A DNA stretch of 18,616 bases from UBA9619 sp964630665 (GTDB taxonomy: Bacteria > Pseudomonadota > Gammaproteobacteria > Arenicellales > UBA868): NCBI GenBank assembly GCA_964630665.1, contig CAZVVN010000062.1, positions 1 through 18,616 of the forward strand, in the 5' to 3' direction. Positions 7,584 through 15,929 of this stretch are shown here, piece after piece. A model generated the notes under the pieces. That model saw only the letters and a list, made by a program, of their open reading frames with translations. It was not told the origin of the DNA and did not search any database. The position numbers and the translations under genes were made by a program. Position 1 is the stretch's first letter, and the number at the start of each line of letters is the position of its first letter.

Positions 7584-8486
7584 GTGTCCACACCTAAATC
7601 AAGAGCCCGCCAACAGCTCACCATCCTATTGGGACCAGTGACCCTTTTCCTGGGTATCTTCTTTGCCGGGCCACTTGGAATCATGCTGGTTTTCAGTCTG
7701 CTCGAGCCAGGTCTTTATGGGGGCGTGGAATGGAATTTTTATCACTGGAACTATGGTCGCCTGCTCGGCTGGGCAGATGGGCTTATCGAGGAGTTCGACC
7801 CTATCTACCTCCAGGTGTTCGGCCGATCATTCAGATTAGCTCTGATCACGGTAGCGTTATCACTCATCATCTGTTACCCCGCAGCGTACTGGGTCAGCAG
7901 ATCGCCGGATAAGTGGAAAGGATTCTGTATCTTCCTGATCACGCTTCCATTTTTTGCCAGCCTGATCGTCAGGCTGTACGCATGGCTGCTCATTCTCAGG
8001 CCGACGGGTTTTCTAAATCATGTGTTGACCTCACTCGGACTGGTCGCGGAACCACTAGATCTTCTTTTTTCTAGAACGGCTGTCCTGATCGGTATGGTGT
8101 ACATATTTGTCCCCTTCATGTTTCTACCGATCTATGCAAGCATTGAGAAGCTTGACATGTCACTGGTTGAAGCATCCAAGGATCTTGGCGCAAGCACATT
8201 CCAGACTTTTCGCCGCATCATTGTTCCCCTCACCCTGCCTGGAATCGTGGGGGGCTCTATCATTGTTTTTATTCCCAGCCTTGGAAATTTCATCGTCCCC
8301 GATCTGCTCGGTGGTGCGAAAGTCGTCATGATCGGGAACCTGATAGAGCAGCAGTTCCTCTACGCCCGGAACTGGCCTTTTGGTGCTGCTCTTTCAATGT
8401 TGCTGATGGCTGCCGTGCTGGTGTTTCTACTCGTGTACATCACGTCAATCTCGCGGCAACAGGCCTCGGAAACGATCAGGGGCTGA
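7584..8486 (+). CDS. potB: Polyamine-type ABC transporter permease (PotB-like)
   Basis: A 300-aa inner-membrane permease with about six hydrophobic spans and a long periplasmic segment after the first (~40-80). The EAA loop that contacts the ATPase is clear: VEASKDLGASTFQTFRRIIVPLTLPGIVGG (195-224, here split as VEASKDLGAS and TFRRIIVPLTLPG). It starts at GTG 7584, 5 bp after the ATPase stop, and ends 3 bp before the next permease start, so translation is likely coupled. It pairs with the following gene to form the heterodimeric channel. Confidence 0.93.
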   Translation: MSTPKSRARQQLTILLGPVTLFLGIFFAGPLGIMLVFSLLEPGLYGGVEWNFYHWNYGRLLGWADGLIEEFDPIYLQVFGRSFRLALITVALSLIICYPAAYWVSRSPDKWKGFCIFLITLPFFASLIVRLYAWLLILRPTGFLNHVLTSLGLVAEPLDLLFSRTAVLIGMVYIFVPFMFLPIYASIEKLDMSLVEASKDLGASTFQTFRRIIVPLTLPGIVGGSIIVFIPSLGNFIVPDLLGGAKVVMIGNLIEQQFLYARNWPFGAALSMLLMAAVLVFLLVYITSISRQQASETIRG

Positions 8487-8489
8487 CTG

Positions 8490-9356
8490 GTGATGACTAG
8501 GGGCAGGCAACTCTCCGGACCTGTAATCGGCAGACTGGGCCTGATCAACAAATGGCTGTTGTTTGTCTATGGTTGCCTGTTCTTTCTGTTCATCTACCTG
8601 CCCATATTGCTGATCATGTTCTACTCGTTCAATTCCAACCCGATCAACATGATGATCTGGCAGGATTTCACGCTCGACTGGTACCGGTCGATCTTCGGAC
8701 TCTCTACTGCACTGACCGAGGACTCGCTCTATGTAGAATCGACCAGCCAGTTGGTGACTGCACTGAAGAACAGCCTTACCGTAGCCTTCACTACAACCAC
8801 CATCGCCACGATTCTAGGAACCGCGACCGCAATTGGCGTGCACCGATACCGGTTCCGGCTCCGACAGTTCTACCAGGCATTGATGTTCATGCCGATGCTG
8901 ATGCCCGATATTGTTCTCGGCATTGCTCTACTGATCTTTTTTGTTAACTTCGGCATGAAACTCGGTCTGACGACAATCATCATCGGGCACCTGACGTTCC
9001 TGATCAGCTACGTGTTCATTGTTGTCAGTGCCCGACTGGCTGGCACCGACACGACGCTGGAAGAAGCATCGGCTGATCTGGGTGCCAACGAGTGGGTCAC
9101 TTTTCGAAGGGTTACCTTTCCACAGATCCTTCCGGGTGTGGTGGGCGGGGCACTACTGGCATTCATTATCTCGATTGACGACATCGTCATTACCTATTTC
9201 ACTGCAGGCGTCGGCTCCACCACGTTGCCGCTGTTTATTTACGGCATGGTCCGACGGGGCATCAAACCTGAGATCAACGCGATCGCCACCCTGATGGTAG
9301 TGTCTTCGCTGATCATCGCCTCGCTGGGCCTGTACCTTCGTTCACGGCGGCGTTAG
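8490..9356 (+). CDS. potC: Polyamine-type ABC transporter permease (PotC-like)
   Basis: The second permease (288 aa) of the importer, with an N-terminal span (~22-47), a periplasmic loop, and further spans to the C-terminus. The EAA loop reads EEASADLGANEW then TFRRVTFPQILPGVVGG (191-220). Two adjacent start codons are possible, GTG 8490 or ATG 8493; the difference is one residue. The gene ends in a short Arg-rich tail, and the aminopeptidase gene begins 27 bp later, so that enzyme may be part of the same transcript. Confidence 0.93.
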   Translation: MMTRGRQLSGPVIGRLGLINKWLLFVYGCLFFLFIYLPILLIMFYSFNSNPINMMIWQDFTLDWYRSIFGLSTALTEDSLYVESTSQLVTALKNSLTVAFTTTTIATILGTATAIGVHRYRFRLRQFYQALMFMPMLMPDIVLGIALLIFFVNFGMKLGLTTIIIGHLTFLISYVFIVVSARLAGTDTTLEEASADLGANEWVTFRRVTFPQILPGVVGGALLAFIISIDDIVITYFTAGVGSTTLPLFIYGMVRRGIKPEINAIATLMVVSSLIIASLGLYLRSRRR

Positions 9357-9383
9357 ATCAGCTCTCCCACAGAGGCAGCAACC

Positions 9384-10490
9384 ATGAACAAACCAAGAGC
9401 GCGGGACCTTGGGCTCGACTTTCCGGGCACCTCGGGCTCGAACAATGCGATCACCGACGTACCCGGAGTCGAGGTCGGATTCTGTACCGTCATCGAGGGT
9501 GAAGGTCCCCTGGAGCCTGGCAAAGGCCCGGTGCGTAGCGGTGTCACGGCGATCCTGCCCAAAGGCCACAGTCCGGCGCCAACGCCGGTCTGGGCCGGTG
9601 CTTATGCTCTGAACGGCAATGGCGAGATGACCGGTACCCACTGGATCCACGATGGCGGCTATCTGGTCGGACCCGTCTGTATCACCAACACACACAGCGT
9701 GGGAATCGTTCACCATGCCGCCGTACGCTGGATCATCGAGACCTACAAAGAACAATGGGGTGAGGAACACCTGTGGGCGATGCCCGTGGTCGCCGAGACC
9801 TATGATGGCGTTCTCAATGACATCAACGGCCAGCACCTGACCGAGCACCACGCCCTGGAAGCCCTGCGCACAGCCGCACCGGGCCCGATCATGGAAGGCA
9901 ACGTGGGTGGCGGCACCGGCATGATCTGCTACGAGTTCAAGGGCGGTACCGGAAGCTCATCCCGCCAGGTAGCCATCGATGGACAGAACTTTACCGTCGC
10001 CGCCCTGGTCCAGGCCAATCATGGCAGACGACCGTGGTTCACGGTTCTCGGCGTACCGGTCGGGCAGCACCTGACTGAACATGCACTGATGTCCAGCCTT
10101 GAACTCGGGTCAATCATCGTGGTACTGGCCACTGATATTCCGATGATGCCGCACCAGCTCACCCGTCTCGCCAAACGCGCTGCCATTGGCATCGGCCGGG
10201 GTGGCACTCCGGGCGGTAACAACTCAGGGGATATATTCCTGGCGTTCAGCGTCGCCAACGCGATGCCGATCTCGCAGATCAATAAAGCTTTTCTATCATT
10301 CGACTGGGTCAACGACGAACAGTGTGACCCGATTTACCTCGCTGCCGTCGAGTCCGTAGAAGAAGCCGTGGTGAATGCACTGCTGGCTGCAGATGACATG
10401 ACGACGTTGCGCCCCGCCGGGCATGTCTGTCGAGCCATTGATCACGACCGCCTGGTAGACCTGCTTCGACAGCATGGCCGCTGCACCTGA
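9384..10490 (+). CDS. P1 family peptidase (DmpA/BapA-like aminopeptidase)
   Basis: A 368-aa N-terminal-nucleophile hydrolase of the DmpA/BapA group (L-aminopeptidase/D-esterase and beta-aminopeptidases). DmpA is made as a precursor that cuts itself before Ser250 of 375 residues; here G242-S243 in LGSIIVVLATD lies at the same distance (126 residues) from the C-terminus, so S243 is the likely new N-terminus and nucleophile. Other family blocks are NAITDVPGVEVG (21-32), GNVGGGTGM (172-180), QANHG (210-214, oxyanion Asn N212) and GGTPGGNNSGDIF (273-285). No signal peptide is seen, so it should work in the cytoplasm, plausibly on peptides or amides brought in by the upstream importer. An AGAGG ribosome site precedes the ATG. 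Substrate class (alpha, beta or D residues) cannot be told from the sequence. Confidence 0.92.
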   Translation: MNKPRARDLGLDFPGTSGSNNAITDVPGVEVGFCTVIEGEGPLEPGKGPVRSGVTAILPKGHSPAPTPVWAGAYALNGNGEMTGTHWIHDGGYLVGPVCITNTHSVGIVHHAAVRWIIETYKEQWGEEHLWAMPVVAETYDGVLNDINGQHLTEHHALEALRTAAPGPIMEGNVGGGTGMICYEFKGGTGSSSRQVAIDGQNFTVAALVQANHGRRPWFTVLGVPVGQHLTEHALMSSLELGSIIVVLATDIPMMPHQLTRLAKRAAIGIGRGGTPGGNNSGDIFLAFSVANAMPISQINKAFLSFDWVNDEQCDPIYLAAVESVEEAVVNALLAADDMTTLRPAGHVCRAIDHDRLVDLLRQHGRCT

Positions 10491-10608
10491 ATCCACTCAC
10501 TCTCCTCCATCCCCCGGGCCTAAGCAAAGTGGCGGATTTGCCGGTGACCCGATCACGTACCCGAGCGTCGCTTCAGGCAGAATTCAAGTCTGTCTCTGGC
10601 ATTCGTCC

Positions 10609-10614
10609 TATACT
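10609..10614 (+). promoter_or_regulatory. Possible -10 element for the decarboxylase genes
   Basis: TATACT lies ~70 bp before the chosen start, in the 192-bp gap after the aminopeptidase gene. No consensus -35 is at the standard distance. A 6-bp inverted repeat (AGGATC 10623-10628, GATCCT 10644-10649) follows in the presumed leader. Nothing else is seen in this gap. Confidence 0.3.
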
Positions 10615-10682
10615 CTCACTTTAGGATCCTGCAGAGCCAACCAGATCCTTACACCTTAATGACTCATCACGACAGAACAATT

Positions 10683-11189
10683 ATGAGTTCTTCCATCTCC
10701 ACTCAGCTGCTGACAAATCTCAAGGCTGGCGGTTGCGATTTCTTTGTCTCGGTACCGTGCAAATTACTCGCCGGACAGATTCGATTACTGGAAAAAGACA
10801 ATGACATCTGTTATCTGCCGGTGACCCGCGAAGAGGAGGGGTTCGGCCTCTGTGCCGGAGCGAGCCTCGCTGGGCATCTACCGTGTATCCTGATGCAGGA
10901 CTCCGGACTCGGTAATTCCATCAATGCTATCAAGTCCCTGATACAGTTCTTTCAGCTACCGGTCGTGATGCTGATGAGTTACCGCGGATCTCCCGGGGAA
11001 CCCGTCCCCGCCCAGGTTCCCATGGGCGTACTTGTTCCCGAGCTTCTGAAACTACTGCAGATCCCTGCAATTCACTGTCATCAACCGGCAGACCTGGGTG
11101 AGATCAGACCTCTGGTCGATCACGCCCGCGTGGCCGAATCAGCTGTTGCCATTCTGATCGACTTCCAGTTGATGGAAGGTGAAGTATGA
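10683..11189 (+). CDS. comD: Sulfopyruvate decarboxylase-type subunit alpha (ThDP PYR domain)
   Basis: A 168-aa protein equal to the N-terminal (PYR) half of thiamine-diphosphate decarboxylases, as in ComD. With the beta subunit it should decarboxylate a 3-carbon 2-oxo acid such as sulfopyruvate to sulfoacetaldehyde; phosphonopyruvate is an alternative. Seen motifs are the FVSVPCKLL start (21-29), the TREEEG block (48-53) with the conserved Glu that activates the cofactor, and QDSGLGN (72-78). I chose the ATG at 10683 because the family begins a few residues before the helix; an in-frame ATG at 10659 would add eight residues without a ribosome site. It overlaps the beta gene by 4 bp (ATGA), so the two are translationally coupled. 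Confidence 0.85.
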   Translation: MSSSISTQLLTNLKAGGCDFFVSVPCKLLAGQIRLLEKDNDICYLPVTREEEGFGLCAGASLAGHLPCILMQDSGLGNSINAIKSLIQFFQLPVVMLMSYRGSPGEPVPAQVPMGVLVPELLKLLQIPAIHCHQPADLGEIRPLVDHARVAESAVAILIDFQLMEGEV

Positions 11190-11740
11190 ATCGCTACGAG
11201 CTGCTCGAGACACTGGTACCTGTGCTGGAAGACGCTCTGGTAGTCTGCAATATCGGCATCCCTTCTCAGGAATTACACGCAATCTCGGATCGTGACAACC
11301 ACTTTTATATGCTGGGAAGCATGGGTTTATGTTCGTCAATAGGTCTTGGCCTGGCATTGACGACCCCAAAGAGTGTGGTTGCTCTTGACGGTGACGGCGC
11401 GGTACTGATGAATCTCGGCACTTTGGCGACCATCGGCAACCGGGCCCCTGACAACCTGATTCTTCTGATCATCGACAATGGCAGCTACGGATCGACCGGA
11501 GACCAGGCCACCTACACAAGCGGGGAAACTTCTCTAGCAGCAGTTGCCCGTGGCGCCGGGTGTCAGAAAGTGGTCGAGTGCCCCGGAGAAGAAACTGCAG
11601 GGGTGCTTGCTGACTGCCTCGCTGCCCGGTGCACGGCTGTGATTGTCTCCAGGGTGGCTGCAGGTAACCGTCCTTTGCCCGTGGTGCCGCTACACCCGAT
11701 CGTGTTGCGGGAGCGGTTCAGGCAGTCAATCAGGAAGTAA
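11186..11740 (+). CDS. comE: Sulfopyruvate decarboxylase-type subunit beta (ThDP PP domain)
   Basis: A 184-aa protein equal to the C-terminal, pyrophosphate-binding half of the enzyme, as in ComE. The ThDP/magnesium motif is visible as GDG (69-71) followed by IDN (96-98), with YGSTG just after. MLGSMGLCSSIGLGLAL (42-58) is the typical GSMG-type stretch of this family. The start lies inside the alpha gene stop, with an AAGGTGA ribosome site upstream. Split alpha and beta genes occur in archaeal coenzyme M synthesis and in bacterial sulfonate breakdown. No archaeal coenzyme M genes are nearby, so a catabolic role is more likely. No xsc or pta is in the window to confirm it. The gene ends 74 bp before the convergent CHAT gene; no convincing terminator was seen in the gap. 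Confidence 0.86.
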   Translation: MNRYELLETLVPVLEDALVVCNIGIPSQELHAISDRDNHFYMLGSMGLCSSIGLGLALTTPKSVVALDGDGAVLMNLGTLATIGNRAPDNLILLIIDNGSYGSTGDQATYTSGETSLAAVARGAGCQKVVECPGEETAGVLADCLAARCTAVIVSRVAAGNRPLPVVPLHPIVLRERFRQSIRK

Positions 11741-11814
11741 TTGACCAGTCGGTCCATTGATTTCGAAATTGAAGTTTTAGACAAAGCAGCCTTCGGGAAT
11801 CAGCATGGACGAGT

Positions 11815-14800
11815 TCAGTCCGCAGAACCGTTGCCCACTATGGTAAAGGGTGCCCAGAAAATCGGGTGGGCGTAAGAAAACACTGTTTTGCCACTGGCAG
11901 GATCTTTGTAACCCGCTCCGTCGATGATCTCGATCATGGCTCGTCTCAGCAACTCAGCGCGCCCCACACCGGGAGAGGCGGACTGGTTCCTGAACAAAGT
12001 GGTCGTGAGCAACCGGGCGGAGGTGGTCTCCACCGGCCAGTTGCTGACCAGCAGCGATCGCGCACCGGCATAGAAAAAAGCCCGTCCCAGGCCGGATATT
12101 GCCTCCGCCCCCGCTCCCTCTCCAGCACCACTGTTGCACGCCGACAACACCAGCCAGTCCGCATCCAACCGCAGCCCGAGGACCTCGCCCATCGTCAAAA
12201 GGCCATCCTGATCCCCGCCAACGACTTCAGGCGCTGACAGGGCGAGGGCCGGCTGCACCAGGCCGTCGAGGTCGCCAGGAACCAGGCCGTGCGTTGCAAA
12301 CGCGACGACCTTGTAGTTGGAGAGATCCATGGTCTTGACCTGCACCTCGCTTGCCGCCTTTCCGGCAAACACATCGCGGCCGGGATCTGCCCGCAGTACC
12401 TGAGCGATCTGATTGACCTCCCTGCGGGTATCCGGCAGTGGCGGCAAGACCGAAAGACCAGCGCTCGTTTGTTTCTCGATTTTTTCGGCTTTTCCCAATC
12501 CCCGCAGCCGTACCGGCAGACCGCGGAGCCCTAGCGAGGCATAACTGCTCTTACCGATGTCGTCGTCAGTTACCGAGGCGATCTGAACCTGGTCTGGTGA
12601 GAACACGGGGTCAGCGAAGCCAGCGAACGCCCGCCGGTCCGGCGCACCGGGCGGCATACGCCGCAGGGTGCCGAGTGACGTTACGGACGGCAGCACTGTG
12701 ATACTGTGGTCGCGTACCAGCCACGGGATGTCGCGGTATTCAGAAAACAGTGGCTGGCGAGCGGCTGGCTGTGCAACGGGGCGAGTTGGAAACACCGCAA
12801 AAGGCAGGTAACCCAGCGCCCGGTGTGACACCACAACCAGATGGCGCCGTGACCTCCAGGCCGCTTCAACTGGTCTCAGCAACCGTGCGTAAAGTTCATG
12901 AGCCGTCATCACGTCAAACGGTGGGATCTCTCCGAGCGTTCCGGCCTTGGGGTTCAGTGACGCTCTGATCTGGTCGACCTTCTGTTTGATCTCGCCGGAC
13001 CCCATCGCAACAGCAGCGAACTCGGGTGCCCCGGCCCTGCCGATCGCCCAGACAAATGAGCGTTGCCGTCCGACAAAGACCGACAGCAATGCCTCGTCAT
13101 CGAGCAAGTGCGATCGTGCGGTCTCAAGATCTGGTGCTTTTGGATTGACCAGTGCGGCATATTCCGGGAGCTCGGCCTCGATGGCTTCCATCAGCGCCGC
13201 ACGGGCCCCGCGCAGCTGGTCGATACGGACCCTGAGGTCCTGTATGACCTTGGGGTCTTGTTCATCGGCCGCTTGGGTCATGTGATCCGACAACAACCCG
13301 TATAACGCGCCGATCTGGTGAACCGCATCCTGCTCCCGCCGCATCAACTCCGCCGCCCCGGGATCCTTGGCTGCTGCCCGGGCGGCACTTTTGTCCAACG
13401 CCGCTTGCACGACTCGGCCTCGAGCCTGATCAGCCAACTGAAAGGCTCTCGACAGATATTCTCCCGCGGCCGGCTGAGCAGTATTCTCCAGATAAAGATC
13501 AGCCAATAGACCGATATAACCTTCCAGGATAAGCGCCAAACGGCGCTCATACACGGCGCCCAGGTTGCCGGCGGAGCGCCGTGAACGGCTGAGCAGTATT
13601 GGAACCGTGGCCTGATACAGCGCCAGAGCCTTTTCCTTCTCACCGGCGGCCTGTACCACAGTCGCATACAGTGCTCCAAGCTCGGCCGTCTCCTGATGTT
13701 TTTGCCCAAGGCTGTTGTGCTTTGTCTGGTAGGCCAGGGTCAGGACGTTTCGGGCATGCTCTACCTGGCCGCTGTTCATCAAAGTCAATGCGTAGCCGGG
13801 GTTCTGGTCAAGCAATTGCTGTCGGGATTCAGGGTCGTCGGCGAGTCCCTGCTCGATCTCGGCGAACATCCGGCTTGCGCCCAGCCAGTCCTCCTGCAGA
13901 ATCCATATATCGGTCAACAACCGACGGGTTTGCTGGAGTGAGACCGAACTAGGCGGGGCCTGAATGGTCTGCCAGATCTCAAGGGTTGTTTCCGCCAGTG
14001 TCTCGGCATCGTCAAAGCGACCTTGTTCCAGCAGTGCCCGGGCGAGTCCGGTGGCCGCATCGGCCGTCACGTTGGAATAGCGCCCGAATCCTCGCACCGA
14101 CTCTGTGATCATCTCCCGCCAGTTGATCTCCGCTTCCACCGGGCGCCCTTGGCGCACCAGGTTGTTACCCAGCTCCGCCAGATACCAGAGATAGACCCTG
14201 AGGTTGAGCTTGGGGATCAGATGGGTCTCCTTGTTCGGCACATCTTTATGGCGGCGAAAATTCTCGATCGCCTTGCGGTGCAGTACTTCCGCTTCCTCCA
14301 GCCTGCCCGAAGCCGACAGAAGCTTGGCTTCGGTGGAGAAGAACTGGCTCTGCATCTCATCCCATGCCTCGACCGGCCAGTGAGATCGACTTGCCGCTTC
14401 TTTTACCCAACTTTCGTTTGCAGTCTCCAATGAACGTTCGGCTTTGACCAGATCGTCCCGGAAAAGGTAATAGTGAGTCAGGAGGATGAGGTTGATCAGT
14501 TGCTCCGATTCGGGATATTCGGACCGACCCGCGACGCTCATCGCTTCATCAAGCAGTGCCTTGGCCTTCAGCATGGAACCCACTTGCCATTGGGCGCTTG
14601 CGGCGCCGGTTAAGACCCGGCCAAAGGCTTCCGCCTTGGTTCTGCCTGCGACAAAGCTTTCTCGCCCGTGTTCGACGGCCACTTGAAGATCCGTGATCTG
14701 CTGTCCCGAACGCCCGACCAGCTGAGCAGCATCGGCTCGCAGCCGATAGAAGTCGAACAACTCCGTCGTATCGGTGGTATCCGGAGGTTCAGTGTCGGCC

Positions 14801-15858
14801 GTGGCACGCAATCGTTCGATATCGGCAAGGCTTTCTGCGCGCATGCCATCGAGAATCTCGGTGACATCGTTGATACTTCGGGGGGGTGGCAGATACTCGG
14901 TCTTGGCCAGTTTCGCTGTGACCTTTTTTGCGTCTTCCAGCGACATGGCCGTTGATCCGGCCTCTGAAGGGAGAGTTTTTGTTCCGTCTTCCCGGCCGGC
15001 TAAATCTGACTCACTGCCGGTGCCCGGCTCACTGTCTTTCTCACACTGCTTGAGAACCTGCTCGAAACTCTCAGAGTCTTTTAGATCCACTTTGTAAAAA
15101 ACCTGATCGTCGGCCAGACCGTATTTCACCACGGCCTTTTTCATATCGTGAGTAATTGCAGCCGCCTTGGCACTGACGCAAGTACTGAATCTTTCGTTGG
15201 ACAGCCCGCCACCCCAGACCGTTTCCGCGGTCCTCTTGATCACTTCAGAGAACGCCTGTTCCAGCGTAAGATCTCCGCCGGCAGGCCGGGAATGGTCATC
15301 CTGACCGGCATCGGGCACCGTCTTTACGATCTGGTTTGAGCTAGGTTCCTTCTGACAGGCGTCGAACACTTTCTGGTAACTCGCCTCATCCGCTGCCGAC
15401 ACTTTCCAGTAAACGGCGTCATTGACGAAGCCGTACTTGATGATCCCGATCTTCATTCCCCGGGTAATCGAGGCAGCGTTGTCGTAGATGCACTGTCCGA
15501 TCCGCTCGTTCCACTCGCTTTTGCCCCAGACCTCGACGGCTTTTTTCATCGCCAGGGCAAATTCCTGATCGAGTTTCAGTTGCTTCTCGGCAGCAGATTC
15601 TGCCGACTCTGCCTCGTTGCTCCTGCCGGACGACGTCGGCGCGACAATGTCCGAATCTCCTGCCCGGCCTTCGGCCAGCACCCACGTCGGAACAAGAAAA
15701 TTCAAAGAAAAAGTCAGGACCAGAACGATCGACAGGGCCCGCCACACAGCACCTTTATGCTGGTATTCATAACAGGGTCGGCAGGCTGTGCTGTCAGCCA
15801 AATTTGCTTTCGACATGATCAATGCCCTGGGCCCGATTGGCCCGATGGCATTCCACAT
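11815..15858 (-). CDS. Large exported TPR-CHAT (caspase-like) protease-family protein with duplicated N-terminal domain
   Basis: A 1347-residue protein. Residues ~41-62 are a hydrophobic signal or anchor segment, so the rest is probably periplasmic. Two tandem ~76-residue repeats follow (~95-170 and ~197-273), each with cysteines 45 residues apart (C123/C168, C227/C272). A long helical TPR-like region covers ~310-830 (for example GLARALLEQGRFDDAETLAE), then a coiled helix region, then a C-terminal CHAT domain (~1000-1345) of the caspase superfamily. The catalytic dyad is intact: H1190 in FATHGLVPG and C1241 in LSACNSGAG, followed by the usual GLGRAFFYAGA and SNWPV. CHAT domains are known as proteases in some systems (such as separase and TPR-CHAT), but many have unknown targets. 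The first ATG has no ribosome site; ATG 15816 (residue 15) has an AGGG upstream and may be the true start. Confidence 0.9.
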   Translation of the reverse strand: MWNAIGPIGPRALIMSKANLADSTACRPCYEYQHKGAVWRALSIVLVLTFSLNFLVPTWVLAEGRAGDSDIVAPTSSGRSNEAESAESAAEKQLKLDQEFALAMKKAVEVWGKSEWNERIGQCIYDNAASITRGMKIGIIKYGFVNDAVYWKVSAADEASYQKVFDACQKEPSSNQIVKTVPDAGQDDHSRPAGGDLTLEQAFSEVIKRTAETVWGGGLSNERFSTCVSAKAAAITHDMKKAVVKYGLADDQVFYKVDLKDSESFEQVLKQCEKDSEPGTGSESDLAGREDGTKTLPSEAGSTAMSLEDAKKVTAKLAKTEYLPPPRSINDVTEILDGMRAESLADIERLRATADTEPPDTTDTTELFDFYRLRADAAQLVGRSGQQITDLQVAVEHGRESFVAGRTKAEAFGRVLTGAASAQWQVGSMLKAKALLDEAMSVAGRSEYPESEQLINLILLTHYYLFRDDLVKAERSLETANESWVKEAASRSHWPVEAWDEMQSQFFSTEAKLLSASGRLEEAEVLHRKAIENFRRHKDVPNKETHLIPKLNLRVYLWYLAELGNNLVRQGRPVEAEINWREMITESVRGFGRYSNVTADAATGLARALLEQGRFDDAETLAETTLEIWQTIQAPPSSVSLQQTRRLLTDIWILQEDWLGASRMFAEIEQGLADDPESRQQLLDQNPGYALTLMNSGQVEHARNVLTLAYQTKHNSLGQKHQETAELGALYATVVQAAGEKEKALALYQATVPILLSRSRRSAGNLGAVYERRLALILEGYIGLLADLYLENTAQPAAGEYLSRAFQLADQARGRVVQAALDKSAARAAAKDPGAAELMRREQDAVHQIGALYGLLSDHMTQAADEQDPKVIQDLRVRIDQLRGARAALMEAIEAELPEYAALVNPKAPDLETARSHLLDDEALLSVFVGRQRSFVWAIGRAGAPEFAAVAMGSGEIKQKVDQIRASLNPKAGTLGEIPPFDVMTAHELYARLLRPVEAAWRSRRHLVVVSHRALGYLPFAVFPTRPVAQPAARQPLFSEYRDIPWLVRDHSITVLPSVTSLGTLRRMPPGAPDRRAFAGFADPVFSPDQVQIASVTDDDIGKSSYASLGLRGLPVRLRGLGKAEKIEKQTSAGLSVLPPLPDTRREVNQIAQVLRADPGRDVFAGKAASEVQVKTMDLSNYKVVAFATHGLVPGDLDGLVQPALALSAPEVVGGDQDGLLTMGEVLGLRLDADWLVLSACNSGAGEGAGAEAISGLGRAFFYAGARSLLVSNWPVETTSARLLTTTLFRNQSASPGVGRAELLRRAMIEIIDGAGYKDPASGKTVFSYAHPIFWAPFTIVGNGSAD

Positions 15859-15929
15859 TTTGTCAGGTTAATTTTGTCTCGCGATTCAGAAAGCCATTGA
15901 CCGATGGGTGCTCGCTGGAATAGGAAAGA

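Noticed and set aside
9342..9851. 169-residue minus-strand open frame opposite the P1 peptidase gene
   Set aside because: It lies against a well-conserved peptidase and has no domain signal.
11741..11814. Search for a bidirectional terminator between comE and the CHAT gene
   Set aside because: Only an imperfect AT-rich palindrome centred on ATTTCGAAAT and a 4-bp GACC/GGTC stem were seen; neither is convincing.
12289..12534. Short plus-strand open frames inside the CHAT gene
   Set aside because: The minus frame is open for 1347 codons with clear TPR and CHAT motifs, so these are antisense artefacts.
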